A stretch of DNA of 64,000 nt from an uncultured Pelagibacteraceae bacterium (GTDB lineage Bacteria; Pseudomonadota; Alphaproteobacteria; Pelagibacterales; Pelagibacteraceae): assembly GCA_902577525.1 (NCBI GenBank), contig CACGZG010000001.1, positions 62,001-126,000 of the forward strand, in the 5' to 3' direction. Below the pieces are notes generated by a model. That model did not search any database and had not been told where the DNA came from. It saw nothing but the letters and a program-made list of their open reading frames with translations. Shown one piece after another: positions 18,708-27,025 of this stretch. Made by a program: the position numbers and the translations under genes. Every line of letters begins with the position of its first letter. The first letter of the stretch is position 1.

Positions 18708-19348
18708 ATTAATTTATCTATATGTTTTGACATAATAGATAAAACTTTAATTTTAGATAGCTTATCGGTTCTAATTAAAATCGCATCTTTTACTTTTACG
18801 AGTGGGCTATTTTTTCTTGTTTTATCCATTGTTGTTCTATCTTTTAAAGATTTCTTCACACTTTTTAATGAGACTTTTTTTTTTAAATCAAGCCATCTTC
18901 TATAACTAGCCACATCCAGTTTACATTTAAAATAAAATGCCAAATCATATTTTGGATTTTTTGATAAAATTTTACTCGCTATATCTCTTCCCTCTACACA
19001 AATTCTATTATTTGATAGTATTAATTCTTTTTGAAATTTGTTCACAATATTTCTTATTTTTGCATCTTTTGCTATTATTGCAACATGTTTGCTTATTATT
19101 TCGCTGTGGAGTGAATATTTTTTAATTTTCTGATAAGAGATTTTTCTAAACTTATTCGTTAAAAATTTGATCTTATTTTTGGGATTTGATTCTATGATTA
19201 ACTTGCTACAATATCTATAAAGTAATCCGGAATTGATTAGTAGTAAATTATATTTTTTTGATATGAGTTTTGCAGCAGTGCTTTTGCCACTTGCCGACTC
19301 TCCATCGCACGCTATTATCAATTTTGATTTTTTTCTAGTTTTTTGCAT
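18704..19348 (-). CDS. cmk: Cytidylate kinase
   Basis: 214 residues. Phosphorylates CMP/dCMP. The P-loop is CDGESASGKSTAAK (about 14-27; most Cmk have DGPSASGKGT, so Pro is Glu and Gly is Ser here). Further Cmk features are INSGLLYRYCSK, CVEGRDIASKIL (family GRDIGT), a lid with RRWLDLKKK, and DRTTMDKTR (family RD-x-x-D-x-x-R). The substitution in GRDIGT to GRDIAS is unusual. No rpsA is next to it, unlike many proteobacteria. Confidence 0.85.
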   Translation of the reverse strand: MQKTRKKSKLIIACDGESASGKSTAAKLISKKYNLLLINSGLLYRYCSKLIIESNPKNKIKFLTNKFRKISYQKIKKYSLHSEIISKHVAIIAKDAKIRNIVNKFQKELILSNNRICVEGRDIASKILSKNPKYDLAFYFKCKLDVASYRRWLDLKKKVSLKSVKKSLKDRTTMDKTRKNSPLVKVKDAILIRTDKLSKIKVLSIMSKHIDKLI

Positions 19349-19419
19349 TTAAGTAATAACTTTATATTATTATGTTTATAATGTAGAAACTAATAAATAA
19401 TGACAAAAAAATTAATTTT

Positions 19420-20286
19420 ATGTCTTTGAAAAGAAAAATATTTAAATTTTTTTTAAAAAACCTTCCTACAAACAAATTTTTTGACAATCTATTATCATTC
19501 ATTCAATTCACATACATCCACAAAAGACTTCCTTCAAAAAAGAAATATTTTAATGATGTTTTATATCAAATCAAAACTTCTGATATTATTGATGATCCAT
19601 TAAGAATTTTTGTTACTGATAAGGAATATTGTAAGATTTTTTTAAAAGAAATTATAGATCATAAGCATGTCATCAAAAACCTATTAGTAACTGATAAAAT
19701 TCAAGAATTGATCAATTTTAATTCAGAAATAGATTATATTATTAAACCAACTCATCTTGCAGGAAAATATATTATCAAGAAAAAAAACGAAAAATTAACC
19801 ACCGAAGATATAAATTCAATAAAAAACAATTGGCTTATTGAAAATCAATACTTTGGTCACAGAGAGAGAAATTATCTCAATCTTAAACCAAAAATTATAA
19901 TTGAACCTTTGCTTTTTAGTGATGACAACATTAAAGACTATAAAATTTTTTGTAACAACGGAGTAGCTAAAGTTATTCAAGTCGATTTTAATCGATCTTT
20001 TGACCATTCAAGAAGCATTTATACTCTAAATTGGGAAAAGCTTAATATGTCAATTGATTTTAAAATGAATGATTTTGACCTTGAAAAACCAAATAATCTA
20101 TCTGAAATGCTAATTCTAGCAGAAAAAATATCTAAATTTTTTAGTTTTATAAGAATTGATATGTATTCAAACAACAATGAGATATTTATTGGAGAAATTA
20201 CACACATTCATGGCGGAGCTTGCGAAAAATTTTTACCTAAAAAGTTTGAGACTGAAAAAGAATTTAGTAAAATATTATTTGACTGA
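19420..20286 (+). CDS. TupA-like ATP-grasp protein
   Basis: 288 residues. The pattern matches TupA-like ATP-grasp proteins: YIIKPTHLAGKYII (family K-P-x-H-x-S/A-G), NNWLIENQYFGHRERNYLNLKPKIIIEPLL, DYKIFCNNGVAKVIQVDFNR, FSFIRIDMYSNNNEIFIGEITHIHGGA. Family members are usually linked to cell-surface polysaccharide or teichuronopeptide synthesis, ligating an amino acid or similar group. No other polysaccharide gene is adjacent. It is separated from neighbours by 71 and 124 bases and is the first of three poorly known genes, so it may be an acquired cargo gene. Confidence 0.72.
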   Translation: MSLKRKIFKFFLKNLPTNKFFDNLLSFIQFTYIHKRLPSKKKYFNDVLYQIKTSDIIDDPLRIFVTDKEYCKIFLKEIIDHKHVIKNLLVTDKIQELINFNSEIDYIIKPTHLAGKYIIKKKNEKLTTEDINSIKNNWLIENQYFGHRERNYLNLKPKIIIEPLLFSDDNIKDYKIFCNNGVAKVIQVDFNRSFDHSRSIYTLNWEKLNMSIDFKMNDFDLEKPNNLSEMLILAEKISKFFSFIRIDMYSNNNEIFIGEITHIHGGACEKFLPKKFETEKEFSKILFD

Positions 20287-20347
20287 AAATAAAGTAATAT
20301 AAATTATCACTCACTAGTTGAAACTCAAAATAAACACTGAGAAAAAA

Positions 20348-20373
20348 TTTATTCAAACTTCTGGTTGAATAAA
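20348..20373. other. Inverted repeat in the gap after the ATP-grasp gene
   Basis: TTTATTCAA (20348-20356) and TTGAATAAA (20365-20373) can form a 9-bp stem with an 8-base loop. A run of A precedes it on the plus strand, so read on the minus strand the stem is followed by T6 like an intrinsic terminator, but no minus-strand gene ends here. On the plus strand it has no T-tract. The rest of the gap 20287-20410 shows nothing else recognisable. Confidence 0.3.
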
Positions 20374-20410
20374 AGTAAAAATTTTGCTCAAATAACAATT
20401 ATAAAAAAAA

Positions 20411-21160
20411 ATGCCGTTAAAAAATAAAAACAAAAACAGAAATAAAAGAGTTAGAAATAAAGATAATAATGGATTAGCTAAATTGGCTAGCATTACCACG
20501 AAATCTATAAGCAACGCATATTTAAATTATAAAAAGAATCAAGAACAAAAAAAAATAAAAGAGATAAAACTCAAAAAGCTTCAAGAAAATAATAATATAA
20601 TTAAAGAAAAGAAAGAACTCAAAACGTGGGAGGAAAGATTAAAAAAAGAGGATAATAAAATTAAGGCTAAAGAAGAAGAGCTAAAAATTAAAGAAAAAGA
20701 ATTAAAATCAAAAGATGAAATTCAAAAAATTGAGAATGAAAGGTTAGTTAAAAAGGATGAGAACCTAATTTTAGTAGCGAATGATTTAAGAAATAAAGAG
20801 AAATCATTAAAGCAAAGAGAAGAAGAACAGAATAGAAAAGACATAGATCTAAAAGTCAGAGAAGAAGAACAAAAGAATGCAGAATTGAAAGAAAAAAGAC
20901 GAAGAGAAAGAGCTTTGAAACTTATTAAAGAAGAGGAAGAAAAACAAAAGCAATTGGAATATATTAAAATTAAAGAATGGGAAGAAAAATTTGATAGAGA
21001 TCAAAAAGAGAGGGAGCATAAGGAAAACCTAAGGGAACAAAAATTAAGACAAAAAGAATTAGAAAAGCTAAGAGCTTTTGAAGAAAAAGAAGATTTAGTG
21101 GATAATAATTTTTCTAAAAGTTTAGAAGAGTTTGATGTTGATAAAACAAAAGAAAATTAA
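20411..21160 (+). CDS. Lys/Glu-rich coiled-coil protein, unknown function
   Basis: 249 residues. A basic N-terminus (MPLKNKNKNRNKRVRNK) is followed by an almost continuous charged helix from about 42 to 230, made of E, K, R, Q and L with heptad-like spacing. There are near-repeats such as KEEELKIKEKELKSKDE and LKVREEEQKNAELKEKRRRER. There is no signal peptide, membrane helix or known domain. Low-complexity coiled coils like this can be scaffolding, cytoskeletal or phage-related; sequence similarity to other coiled coils would be uninformative. It is followed 32 bases later by a 75-residue gene in the same orientation. Confidence 0.6.
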   Translation: MPLKNKNKNRNKRVRNKDNNGLAKLASITTKSISNAYLNYKKNQEQKKIKEIKLKKLQENNNIIKEKKELKTWEERLKKEDNKIKAKEEELKIKEKELKSKDEIQKIENERLVKKDENLILVANDLRNKEKSLKQREEEQNRKDIDLKVREEEQKNAELKEKRRRERALKLIKEEEEKQKQLEYIKIKEWEEKFDRDQKEREHKENLREQKLRQKELEKLRAFEEKEDLVDNNFSKSLEEFDVDKTKEN

Positions 21161-21192
21161 AAAATTTTCTCTTTTAAAATTAAAATCAAATC

Positions 21193-21420
21193 ATGAATAA
21201 AGAAAATGCAAATAAGTTATGGAAAATTATACAGAAAACTGGAGACGATCTAAAAGGTAAATTACCGGCCCATCCTAATCATCCAAAAGGAAGAAATTCC
21301 TATGCGCATATCGCACTCTCTATAAAAGAAAAATTTAATTTAAGTTATAAAGATATACCAGACGATAAATTAACCGAAGTTATAGATTATATTAATTTTT
21401 TAAAACAGAACCCTAATTAA
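21193..21420 (+). CDS. Small protein of 75 residues, unknown
   Basis: 75 residues, soluble, starting MNKENANKLWKIIQ. The core HPNHPKGRNSYAHIALSIKEKFNLSYKDIPDDKLTEVIDYI resembles, by eye, the helical C-terminal region of phage ORF6C/antirepressor-type proteins (pattern Y-x-x-I-x-x-x-x-K-x-x-F-x-x-x-x-Y-K-D-I-P-x-x-x-x-x-x-x-x-x-x-I). That likeness is tentative. Composition and codon use look like the rest of the window. It ends 1 base before the convergent amidinotransferase gene. Confidence 0.6.
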   Translation: MNKENANKLWKIIQKTGDDLKGKLPAHPNHPKGRNSYAHIALSIKEKFNLSYKDIPDDKLTEVIDYINFLKQNPN

Positions 21421-21421
21421 T

Positions 21422-22537
21422 TTATTGTTTTGGAAAATAATCTTTTAATTCACCTTCTCTGTATACATCTGCAGTGCAACAATGAAGTCCTCCTCCAAAA
21501 GCATAAGCATCTCTTAATTCTACAGGAATAACTTCCATACCAAGTTTATCTAACTGTTCAGCTTGATATATTTCACTTTTCTCTACACATACTGTTTTTG
21601 GATCTAAAACTAAAACATTCATAGATAACCAAACTGATGAATAACAAAGTGGAGGCGGCTCATTATGAGCTGGTTGAGCAGCATCAATTATTTTCCAACC
21701 ATTTTTTTCAAATAATTTTCTCTGTTCATTCGGCAATCTTCTCTGCGGGTTATTGATTATTAAGCCTTCCTTAATAGGTGTGAATGTTGCATCTATATGT
21801 ATAGGGTAAGGATCTCCTGGAAAGTTGACTGCGTGCACCCTATGATTTTTATAATGTCTCTTAAGCCAATCAATACCTTTTAAATTTGTAGTAAATCCGT
21901 GTTGTACAACTAAATCTTTTCCAAATCTTAAAACGTCAGCTGCATCAAAAAGGGGTTCCTCTTCAGTTGTAACAAAAAATTTTTCCTCAGTCCACTTAAG
22001 TCTTTTTTCAATCCCTATTTTGTCAGACAAATAATCTTTATGATAATCATCATTAGTAAGTCTTGGTTTTGGAGCAGACTCATGTCTCATGTTTGGATCC
22101 AAATTATAATAATTTTTGAGTAATGGCCTGTAACAAAGATATTCAAACCATCTACAACGATAACTCATTGTCGCTTCTAAAATTTCATTACCAACAGTTA
22201 ATAATACATCTCGAGGAGGCATACAACCAAACATAGTTTCTGTCTCCCAGTCTGGAGTTGAGGTTTTTTGATTAAAATTTATAGGTGTTGGTCTATCTAC
22301 CTTTATACCTCGCTTAATTAACATATCTGAAAAATCATTTAAAAGCTGATTTGCTTTATCAACTGTATCTTTTGTTCTTGGACCAAATTTACCTCTCATA
22401 TCTGAATCTTCAGGTACTTTTGCATCTAATGCAGGTTCTGGGGCGGGAATACATGTGCCATCTGCTCTTCCAACAATTACATGTTTAAGTGGATCCCACT
22501 CATTCCAGCTATTAACAATTATTTTTCTATCCATCAT
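21422..22537 (-). CDS. Glycine amidinotransferase-like enzyme
   Basis: 371 residues. Arginine:glycine amidinotransferase family (guanidino-group-modifying superfamily). Catalytic positions are recognisable: FDAADVLRFGKD (Asp 198/201), H247 in PIHIDATF, and C353 in FGGGLHCCTADVYR, compared with the human enzyme's GGGFHCWTCDV. The classical reaction moves an amidino group from arginine to glycine, giving guanidinoacetate and ornithine; the acceptor here is not proven, and other amidinotransferases share these motifs. It is last in a tight minus-strand group: permease, creatinase, this gene (gaps of 10 and 5 bases), which strongly suggests guanidino-compound metabolism. Confidence 0.85.
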   Translation of the reverse strand: MMDRKIIVNSWNEWDPLKHVIVGRADGTCIPAPEPALDAKVPEDSDMRGKFGPRTKDTVDKANQLLNDFSDMLIKRGIKVDRPTPINFNQKTSTPDWETETMFGCMPPRDVLLTVGNEILEATMSYRCRWFEYLCYRPLLKNYYNLDPNMRHESAPKPRLTNDDYHKDYLSDKIGIEKRLKWTEEKFFVTTEEEPLFDAADVLRFGKDLVVQHGFTTNLKGIDWLKRHYKNHRVHAVNFPGDPYPIHIDATFTPIKEGLIINNPQRRLPNEQRKLFEKNGWKIIDAAQPAHNEPPPLCYSSVWLSMNVLVLDPKTVCVEKSEIYQAEQLDKLGMEVIPVELRDAYAFGGGLHCCTADVYREGELKDYFPKQ

Positions 22538-22542
22538 TAAAT

Positions 22543-23760
22543 CTAATTTTTTATAATATTATGTTCTGGGCCAAACGGAAATTTGGTAATATTTTCAGCT
22601 CCTTCCTTACCTATCACTAAAATATCATGTTCTCGATATCCGCCTGCTCCTGGATTTCCCTCAGGTATCATTATCATTGGTTCCATAGAAATAACCATAT
22701 TTTCCTCTAAAACTGTATCAATATCTTCTCTTAACTCTAAGCCCGCCTCTCTTCCATAGAAATGCGAGAGCACTCCAAACGAATGTCCATAACCAAATGT
22801 TCTATATTGTAGATAGCCAAGTTCAGCAAATAATTCATTTAATTCATGGCAAATTTCTGAGCATTTGACACCAGGTTTGATTAGTTCCAATCCTTTCTTA
22901 TGAACTTTCACATTTGCTTCCCACGCTTTTAAGGAAGCATCATCAGCATGATCTAAAAAAAGTGTTCTTTCTAAAGCAGTGTAATAACCTGAAATCATTG
23001 GAAAAGTATTTAGAGATAATATATCTCCTTTTATTAATTTTCTATTTGTTTTAGGATTATGAGCTCCGTCAGTATTAACTCCTGACTGAAACCAAACCCA
23101 AGTGTCCATATATTCTGCATCAGGATAAGTTTTTGCTATCTCTCTTTCCATTCGATCTCTTCCATTAATAGCTATTTCAATTTCAGTATTACCTTCTGCA
23201 ATATTTTTTACTATTTCTTCTCCTCCTAAATCAGCAATTCTAGCCCCACTTTTTATTATTTCTATTTCCTCTCTAGATTTAATCATTCTTAACTGCATTA
23301 AGTCTTTAGAAACATCCGAAAAAATTGAAAAAGTGAAAATAGTACCTATTTTTTCTCTGATGTCTAATGTGACATGGTCATTTTCAATTCCAATACTTTT
23401 TGGAGGTTCATCTCTTCCAATTAAAGAAACAATCGCTCTTAAAAAATTATCTCTTTTCCAATCAGTATAAATTATATTATCACAATGTGATCTTCTCCAT
23501 GGTTGTGATGCATCAATATTTGCTGAAATTGTCGAAATCTTATCTTTTGTTATCACACAACCATAGGGTCTTCCAAAAGAGCAATAAATAAAACCAGTGT
23601 AGTAAGCAACATTATGCATTGAAGTCAAAATAATCATATCTAGATTTTTTTTATCCATTACTTGTCTTAAATTACTAACTCTTCTATTGTATTCTTTATT
23701 TGAGAAAGGGAGTTTTACTTTTTTTCCATTTTTTAAGGTAAAAAAATCTGGTCTTTCCAT
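22543..23760 (-). CDS. Creatinase (creatine amidinohydrolase)
   Basis: 405 residues. Pita-bread (M24) fold, but a match to pseudomonad creatinase rather than to peptidases. From memory, long blocks agree with the P. putida enzyme: YCSFGRPYG, TYPDAEYMDTWVWFQSG, DGAHNP, RTFGYGHSFG and LSHFYGREAGLELRED. The catalytic H234 (H232 in P. putida), E264 and E360 are present, each shifted by two. The metal-ligand Asp of M24 metallopeptidases is Asn (SLNTFP), as expected for the metal-free creatinase. It cleaves creatine to sarcosine and urea. It is followed 5 bases later by the amidinotransferase and preceded by a permease. A related guanidino substrate is possible. Confidence 0.85.
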   Translation of the reverse strand: MERPDFFTLKNGKKVKLPFSNKEYNRRVSNLRQVMDKKNLDMIILTSMHNVAYYTGFIYCSFGRPYGCVITKDKISTISANIDASQPWRRSHCDNIIYTDWKRDNFLRAIVSLIGRDEPPKSIGIENDHVTLDIREKIGTIFTFSIFSDVSKDLMQLRMIKSREEIEIIKSGARIADLGGEEIVKNIAEGNTEIEIAINGRDRMEREIAKTYPDAEYMDTWVWFQSGVNTDGAHNPKTNRKLIKGDILSLNTFPMISGYYTALERTLFLDHADDASLKAWEANVKVHKKGLELIKPGVKCSEICHELNELFAELGYLQYRTFGYGHSFGVLSHFYGREAGLELREDIDTVLEENMVISMEPMIMIPEGNPGAGGYREHDILVIGKEGAENITKFPFGPEHNIIKN

Positions 23761-23770
23761 AAATTTAATA

Positions 23771-24676
23771 TTAATTTAAAGCGATAAATCTTTTATTCCA
23801 TCTCATTATTAGACTATAATAGACAAGTGATACAAAAAGAAAAAATCCACCTACAATCGTGTTGGTAGACGGAACTTCATTTATTCCGAAAAGCGGTAGC
23901 CAAACCCAAAAAATTCCTCCTATTACTTCCGTTAAAGATAATAATGTCAATTCTGCAGCCGGAATAGCCTTGGAACCAATAGAATATAAAATAAGACCTA
24001 AACAAACTAATGTACCATGTAAAGAGAACATAGATCCATTGTAACTGGTAGAAAAAAACGGTTGTTTTGTGATCAAAATTACAATAGTTGCAAAAATAAA
24101 ACAAAATAAACCTGCTATTGCAACTGTTGTAAACTTTGGTGTTTCTTTTCTCCACCTTAATGATACTGAGAATACCGAAAAACCAATTGAGGAAGTGATA
24201 CCAAATAGAAAACCTAATAAAGAGTTTTTCTCTGTGTTTCCGACAGCCATAATGATTATTCCAACAGTAGCTATTAAAATTGAAATCCAAACATTCAAAG
24301 AAATTTTTTCCTTTAAAAATAAATAAGCTAAAATTGCTGTAAAAAAGGGCATAGCAGCTAGACATAACAGGGTAACAGCTGCTGTAGTATTGGTAATTGA
24401 ATAAATAAAAGAAATCATAGCAACACCAAGACCACAACCACCAATCACTCCAGATCTACCAATTTTTTTATAATTTTTATAAAAATTTATTCCTTCTTCG
24501 AAATAGAGATATAAGTTAAGAAGAATAAAAATTGTCAAACCACGTCCAAATATATACTGCCAAGGAACCATATGTGGATTATCCATATATCTAACCACTA
24601 AAGGCCCGAATGACCAGAGAATGCCTGCAAATAAAACAACAGGGATTGCAATTTTTTCATTTTTAAGTTCGATCAT
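23771..24676 (-). CDS. EamA/DMT-family permease of the guanidino cluster
   Basis: 301 residues, ten predicted helices in two EamA halves. It starts IAIPVVLFAGILWSFGPLVVRYMD and has TTAAVTLLCLAAMPFFTAILAYLFLKEKI in the first half and ELTLLSLTEVIGGIFWVWLP in the second. It ends 10 bases before the creatinase start on the same strand, so transport of creatine, a guanidino compound or a breakdown product is plausible by context only. moeA lies 51 bases upstream on the same strand. Confidence 0.85.
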   Translation of the reverse strand: MIELKNEKIAIPVVLFAGILWSFGPLVVRYMDNPHMVPWQYIFGRGLTIFILLNLYLYFEEGINFYKNYKKIGRSGVIGGCGLGVAMISFIYSITNTTAAVTLLCLAAMPFFTAILAYLFLKEKISLNVWISILIATVGIIIMAVGNTEKNSLLGFLFGITSSIGFSVFSVSLRWRKETPKFTTVAIAGLFCFIFATIVILITKQPFFSTSYNGSMFSLHGTLVCLGLILYSIGSKAIPAAELTLLSLTEVIGGIFWVWLPLFGINEVPSTNTIVGGFFLFVSLVYYSLIMRWNKRFIALN

Positions 24677-24727
24677 AATAAATGTTTAATTGTAAATACT
24701 TTGAACTACAACAAAATTAAATAAGTG

Positions 24728-25978
24728 TTAAAAAATTTTATTTGAGTAATTAAGAAAAAAACAATCTACAACATTCCCCTTTTTAAATTTTGATTTTCCC
24801 GATGGCAGTAAAGTCCAAATATTTGATTTATTAAATGATTTGATCCTAAAAGACTCTTGTCCTTTTAAAATTTCAACTTCAATTTTACCATTTTTAGTTG
24901 TATTGATTTTACTTTTTATGAATCTGGTAAAATTAACTTTTTTAATAAAATCATTTTTCAGAATTCCTTTAAAAGATTTTTCTTTTTTTATACCTAGTGA
25001 TTCTAATAAATATGGATAAACAAAAAATCTGAGACAAGCTGCAGATGAGATTGGATTTCCAGGAAGACCAAAAATAGCTTTTTGTTTTCCTTTTATCTTT
25101 GCAAATAAAATTGGCTTTCCAGGTCTAATTGCAACACCTTTAAAATAATTTGAGAGTTTAAATTTTTTTACAACATCTGGAATGTAATCAAACTTTCCAG
25201 CTGAAACTGCACCAGATGTAACAATAATATCTATTTTTGAATTCAGCATTTTTTTAATTTTTTGTGAAAATAAGTTTGCATCTTTATCACGCAAAATTCC
25301 TCCATCTTTATAGTTATATAAAAAACTTTTACTCAATGAATTGACATAATGGCTATTTGAATTTCTGACTTGCCAATTTGATATTCTACTTTTATCTGTA
25401 ATTTCATTACCAGTGGAAAAAAATAAAATATTTGGTGTCTTTTTGACTTTAATACTTTTTATTCCTAAAGTTTTTAATAACAAAATATGACTAGGATTTA
25501 AAATTGTCCCCTTTTTGATTATTAAATCATTTCTTTTAAAATCTGAACCTTTAAACCTAACATGTTGAAATTTTTTTATCTTTTTATCAATCAAAATGCT
25601 TCTAGGATTTTTTTTATTAGGATAGAATATAATTTGCTCAATTGGAATTATTGTATTTAAACCTTTTGGAATAACTCCACCAGTCATTATTTCTACAGTC
25701 TCAAACTTTTTTATTTTTTTTTTAAAAGGTCTATCCCCTGCTGCTACTATTCCTAAAATTTTAAAAAGTTTACTTTTTTTTGAATTTAAATATTTTGTAT
25801 CATCACTATTTATTGCAAAACCATCAAATGCAGCATTATCTTCAGCTGGATTATTCATCTTAGTGAAAACATTTATGGAAGACACTCTATTTAAACAATT
25901 ATTATTTTTTATGATTTCATCATCAATTTTTAATCTAGATTTTTTAAGTTGATATAAAGAATTTTTATAGCTAATCAT
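24728..25978 (-). CDS. moeA: Molybdopterin molybdenumtransferase MoeA
   Basis: 416 residues. Inserts molybdate into adenylylated molybdopterin, completing the molybdenum cofactor. Visible: PAEDNAAFDGFAI (family D-S-A-M-D-G-Y-A), GDRPFKKKIKKFETVEIMTGGVIPKG, VTSGAVSAGKFDYIPDVVKK (family G-G-V-S-V-G-x-x-D-x-x) and IFGLPGNPISS. It overlaps mobA by one base. Both serve the formate dehydrogenase encoded divergently at 28349-32772, the only molybdoenzyme in the window. Confidence 0.93.
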   Translation of the reverse strand: MISYKNSLYQLKKSRLKIDDEIIKNNNCLNRVSSINVFTKMNNPAEDNAAFDGFAINSDDTKYLNSKKSKLFKILGIVAAGDRPFKKKIKKFETVEIMTGGVIPKGLNTIIPIEQIIFYPNKKNPRSILIDKKIKKFQHVRFKGSDFKRNDLIIKKGTILNPSHILLLKTLGIKSIKVKKTPNILFFSTGNEITDKSRISNWQVRNSNSHYVNSLSKSFLYNYKDGGILRDKDANLFSQKIKKMLNSKIDIIVTSGAVSAGKFDYIPDVVKKFKLSNYFKGVAIRPGKPILFAKIKGKQKAIFGLPGNPISSAACLRFFVYPYLLESLGIKKEKSFKGILKNDFIKKVNFTRFIKSKINTTKNGKIEVEILKGQESFRIKSFNKSNIWTLLPSGKSKFKKGNVVDCFFLNYSNKIF

Positions 25979-26577
25979 TATTTTACTTTCATAGCATTAT
26001 CAAAGTCTTCTTTTGTATTAATATTAAAGAAAGGATCAATATTTTTATAGTCAATATTAATTACATTTACACCAATAGAATTTGCCCAAGTTTCAACTTT
26101 TCTTTCACCAACGGATAGGTCTTTTTCTAACTGTTTTAATAAATCTAATGACCAAAGACCAAAAATATTATGCCTTGTATTCTTACTTTTAACAAAAAAT
26201 AATTTACTATCCTTAATATTAATTTTTTCATAAAATTTTTTTAGTTCCTTTTTAGTGAAAAAAGGAGTGTCTATAGGAAAAGTTGATATCCAATTGTATT
26301 TTTTATTATTATTTTTTATCCATTTCATTGCTGAAAGAACACCACCCAAGGGGCCTAATCCCTCTTTAAAATCTTTTGTTAAAGAAATTTTTTTTGATTT
26401 CGTAAAACTAATTGGCTTATTAACAACTATCAATGTCTCATTAAATTCATCAACTATTTCTGATAGAATATGGTCAATTAACATTTTTCCTTTAAATCTA
26501 ATCTGAGATTTATCCTTACCAAATCTTTGTGACTTTCCTCCTGCTAGCACTACAGCTAAAATATTGTTATGATCCAT
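25978..26577 (-). CDS. mobA: Molybdenum cofactor guanylyltransferase MobA
   Basis: 199 residues. Attaches GMP to Mo-molybdopterin, giving the MGD cofactor that formate dehydrogenases need. The N-terminal VVLAGGKSQRFGKDKS is the nucleotidyltransferase signature (L-A-G-G-x-S-x-R-x-G-x-D-K), and WISTFPIDTPFF supplies the metal-binding Asp. Its start is 43 bases from the divergent NifU-like gene, so the two Mo-related operons share one control region (26578-26620). Confidence 0.93.
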   Translation of the reverse strand: MDHNNILAVVLAGGKSQRFGKDKSQIRFKGKMLIDHILSEIVDEFNETLIVVNKPISFTKSKKISLTKDFKEGLGPLGGVLSAMKWIKNNNKKYNWISTFPIDTPFFTKKELKKFYEKINIKDSKLFFVKSKNTRHNIFGLWSLDLLKQLEKDLSVGERKVETWANSIGVNVINIDYKNIDPFFNINTKEDFDNAMKVK

Positions 26578-26620
26578 TAAACAAAATATAAAACATTAAA
26601 ATTTGATTTAAAGAGATAAT

Positions 26621-27025
26621 ATGGATTTAAGAATTTTAGAAATAGCCTCAAATACAGAGAACAATAAGACTCTTAAAAAACATACTCATAAATCAAAAAA
26701 TAAAAATCCAATTTGTGGTGATGAGATGGAAATTAGTCTTATCGTAAAAAATGATAAAGTAATAGATATGGGCTATCAATGTAAATCATGTATTTACTGT
26801 CAAGCATCTGTAAGTCTTCTCTCACAAAATATTAAAAATAAACATTTAAATGAAATAAAAAATTTTATAAATACAAGTGAAAATATTTTTGAAAACACAA
26901 AAATCAATCTAGAAAAAAATTGGATTAGTTTTAAAGAACTTTTTCATAAAAAAAATATATCAAGAAAAGAATGTTTGTTGCTTCCTTTAAAAACTGTTAC
27001 TAAAGCGCTTAATGATAAAATTTAA
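26621..27025 (+). CDS. NifU/IscU-like iron-sulfur scaffold protein
   Basis: 134 residues. The NifU N-terminal-domain pattern is visible: ICGDEMEISLIVKNDKVIDMGYQCKSCIYCQASVSLL, with the first Cys in CGD, the second in the CKSCIYC cluster, and a third in KECLLLPLKTVTKAL, where IscU has its last ligand and helix. The double C-x-x-C-x-x-C around residue 57-63 is unusual. It probably supplies clusters to the Fe-S-rich formate dehydrogenase encoded just downstream. It overlaps the next gene by 14 bases. Confidence 0.75.
   Translation: MDLRILEIASNTENNKTLKKHTHKSKNKNPICGDEMEISLIVKNDKVIDMGYQCKSCIYCQASVSLLSQNIKNKHLNEIKNFINTSENIFENTKINLEKNWISFKELFHKKNISRKECLLLPLKTVTKALNDKI

Noticed and set aside
22543-23760. 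Xaa-Pro peptidase or DddP-type DMSP lyase
   Set aside because: The fold is M24, but the first metal-ligand Asp is Asn and the long conserved blocks and H234/E264/E360 match creatinase, not metal-dependent peptidases or DddP.
23877-24437. 186-codon minus-strand frame inside the permease gene
   Set aside because: It lies wholly within a clear EamA permease in another frame and has the Phe/Tyr/Cys-rich composition of a shadow frame.
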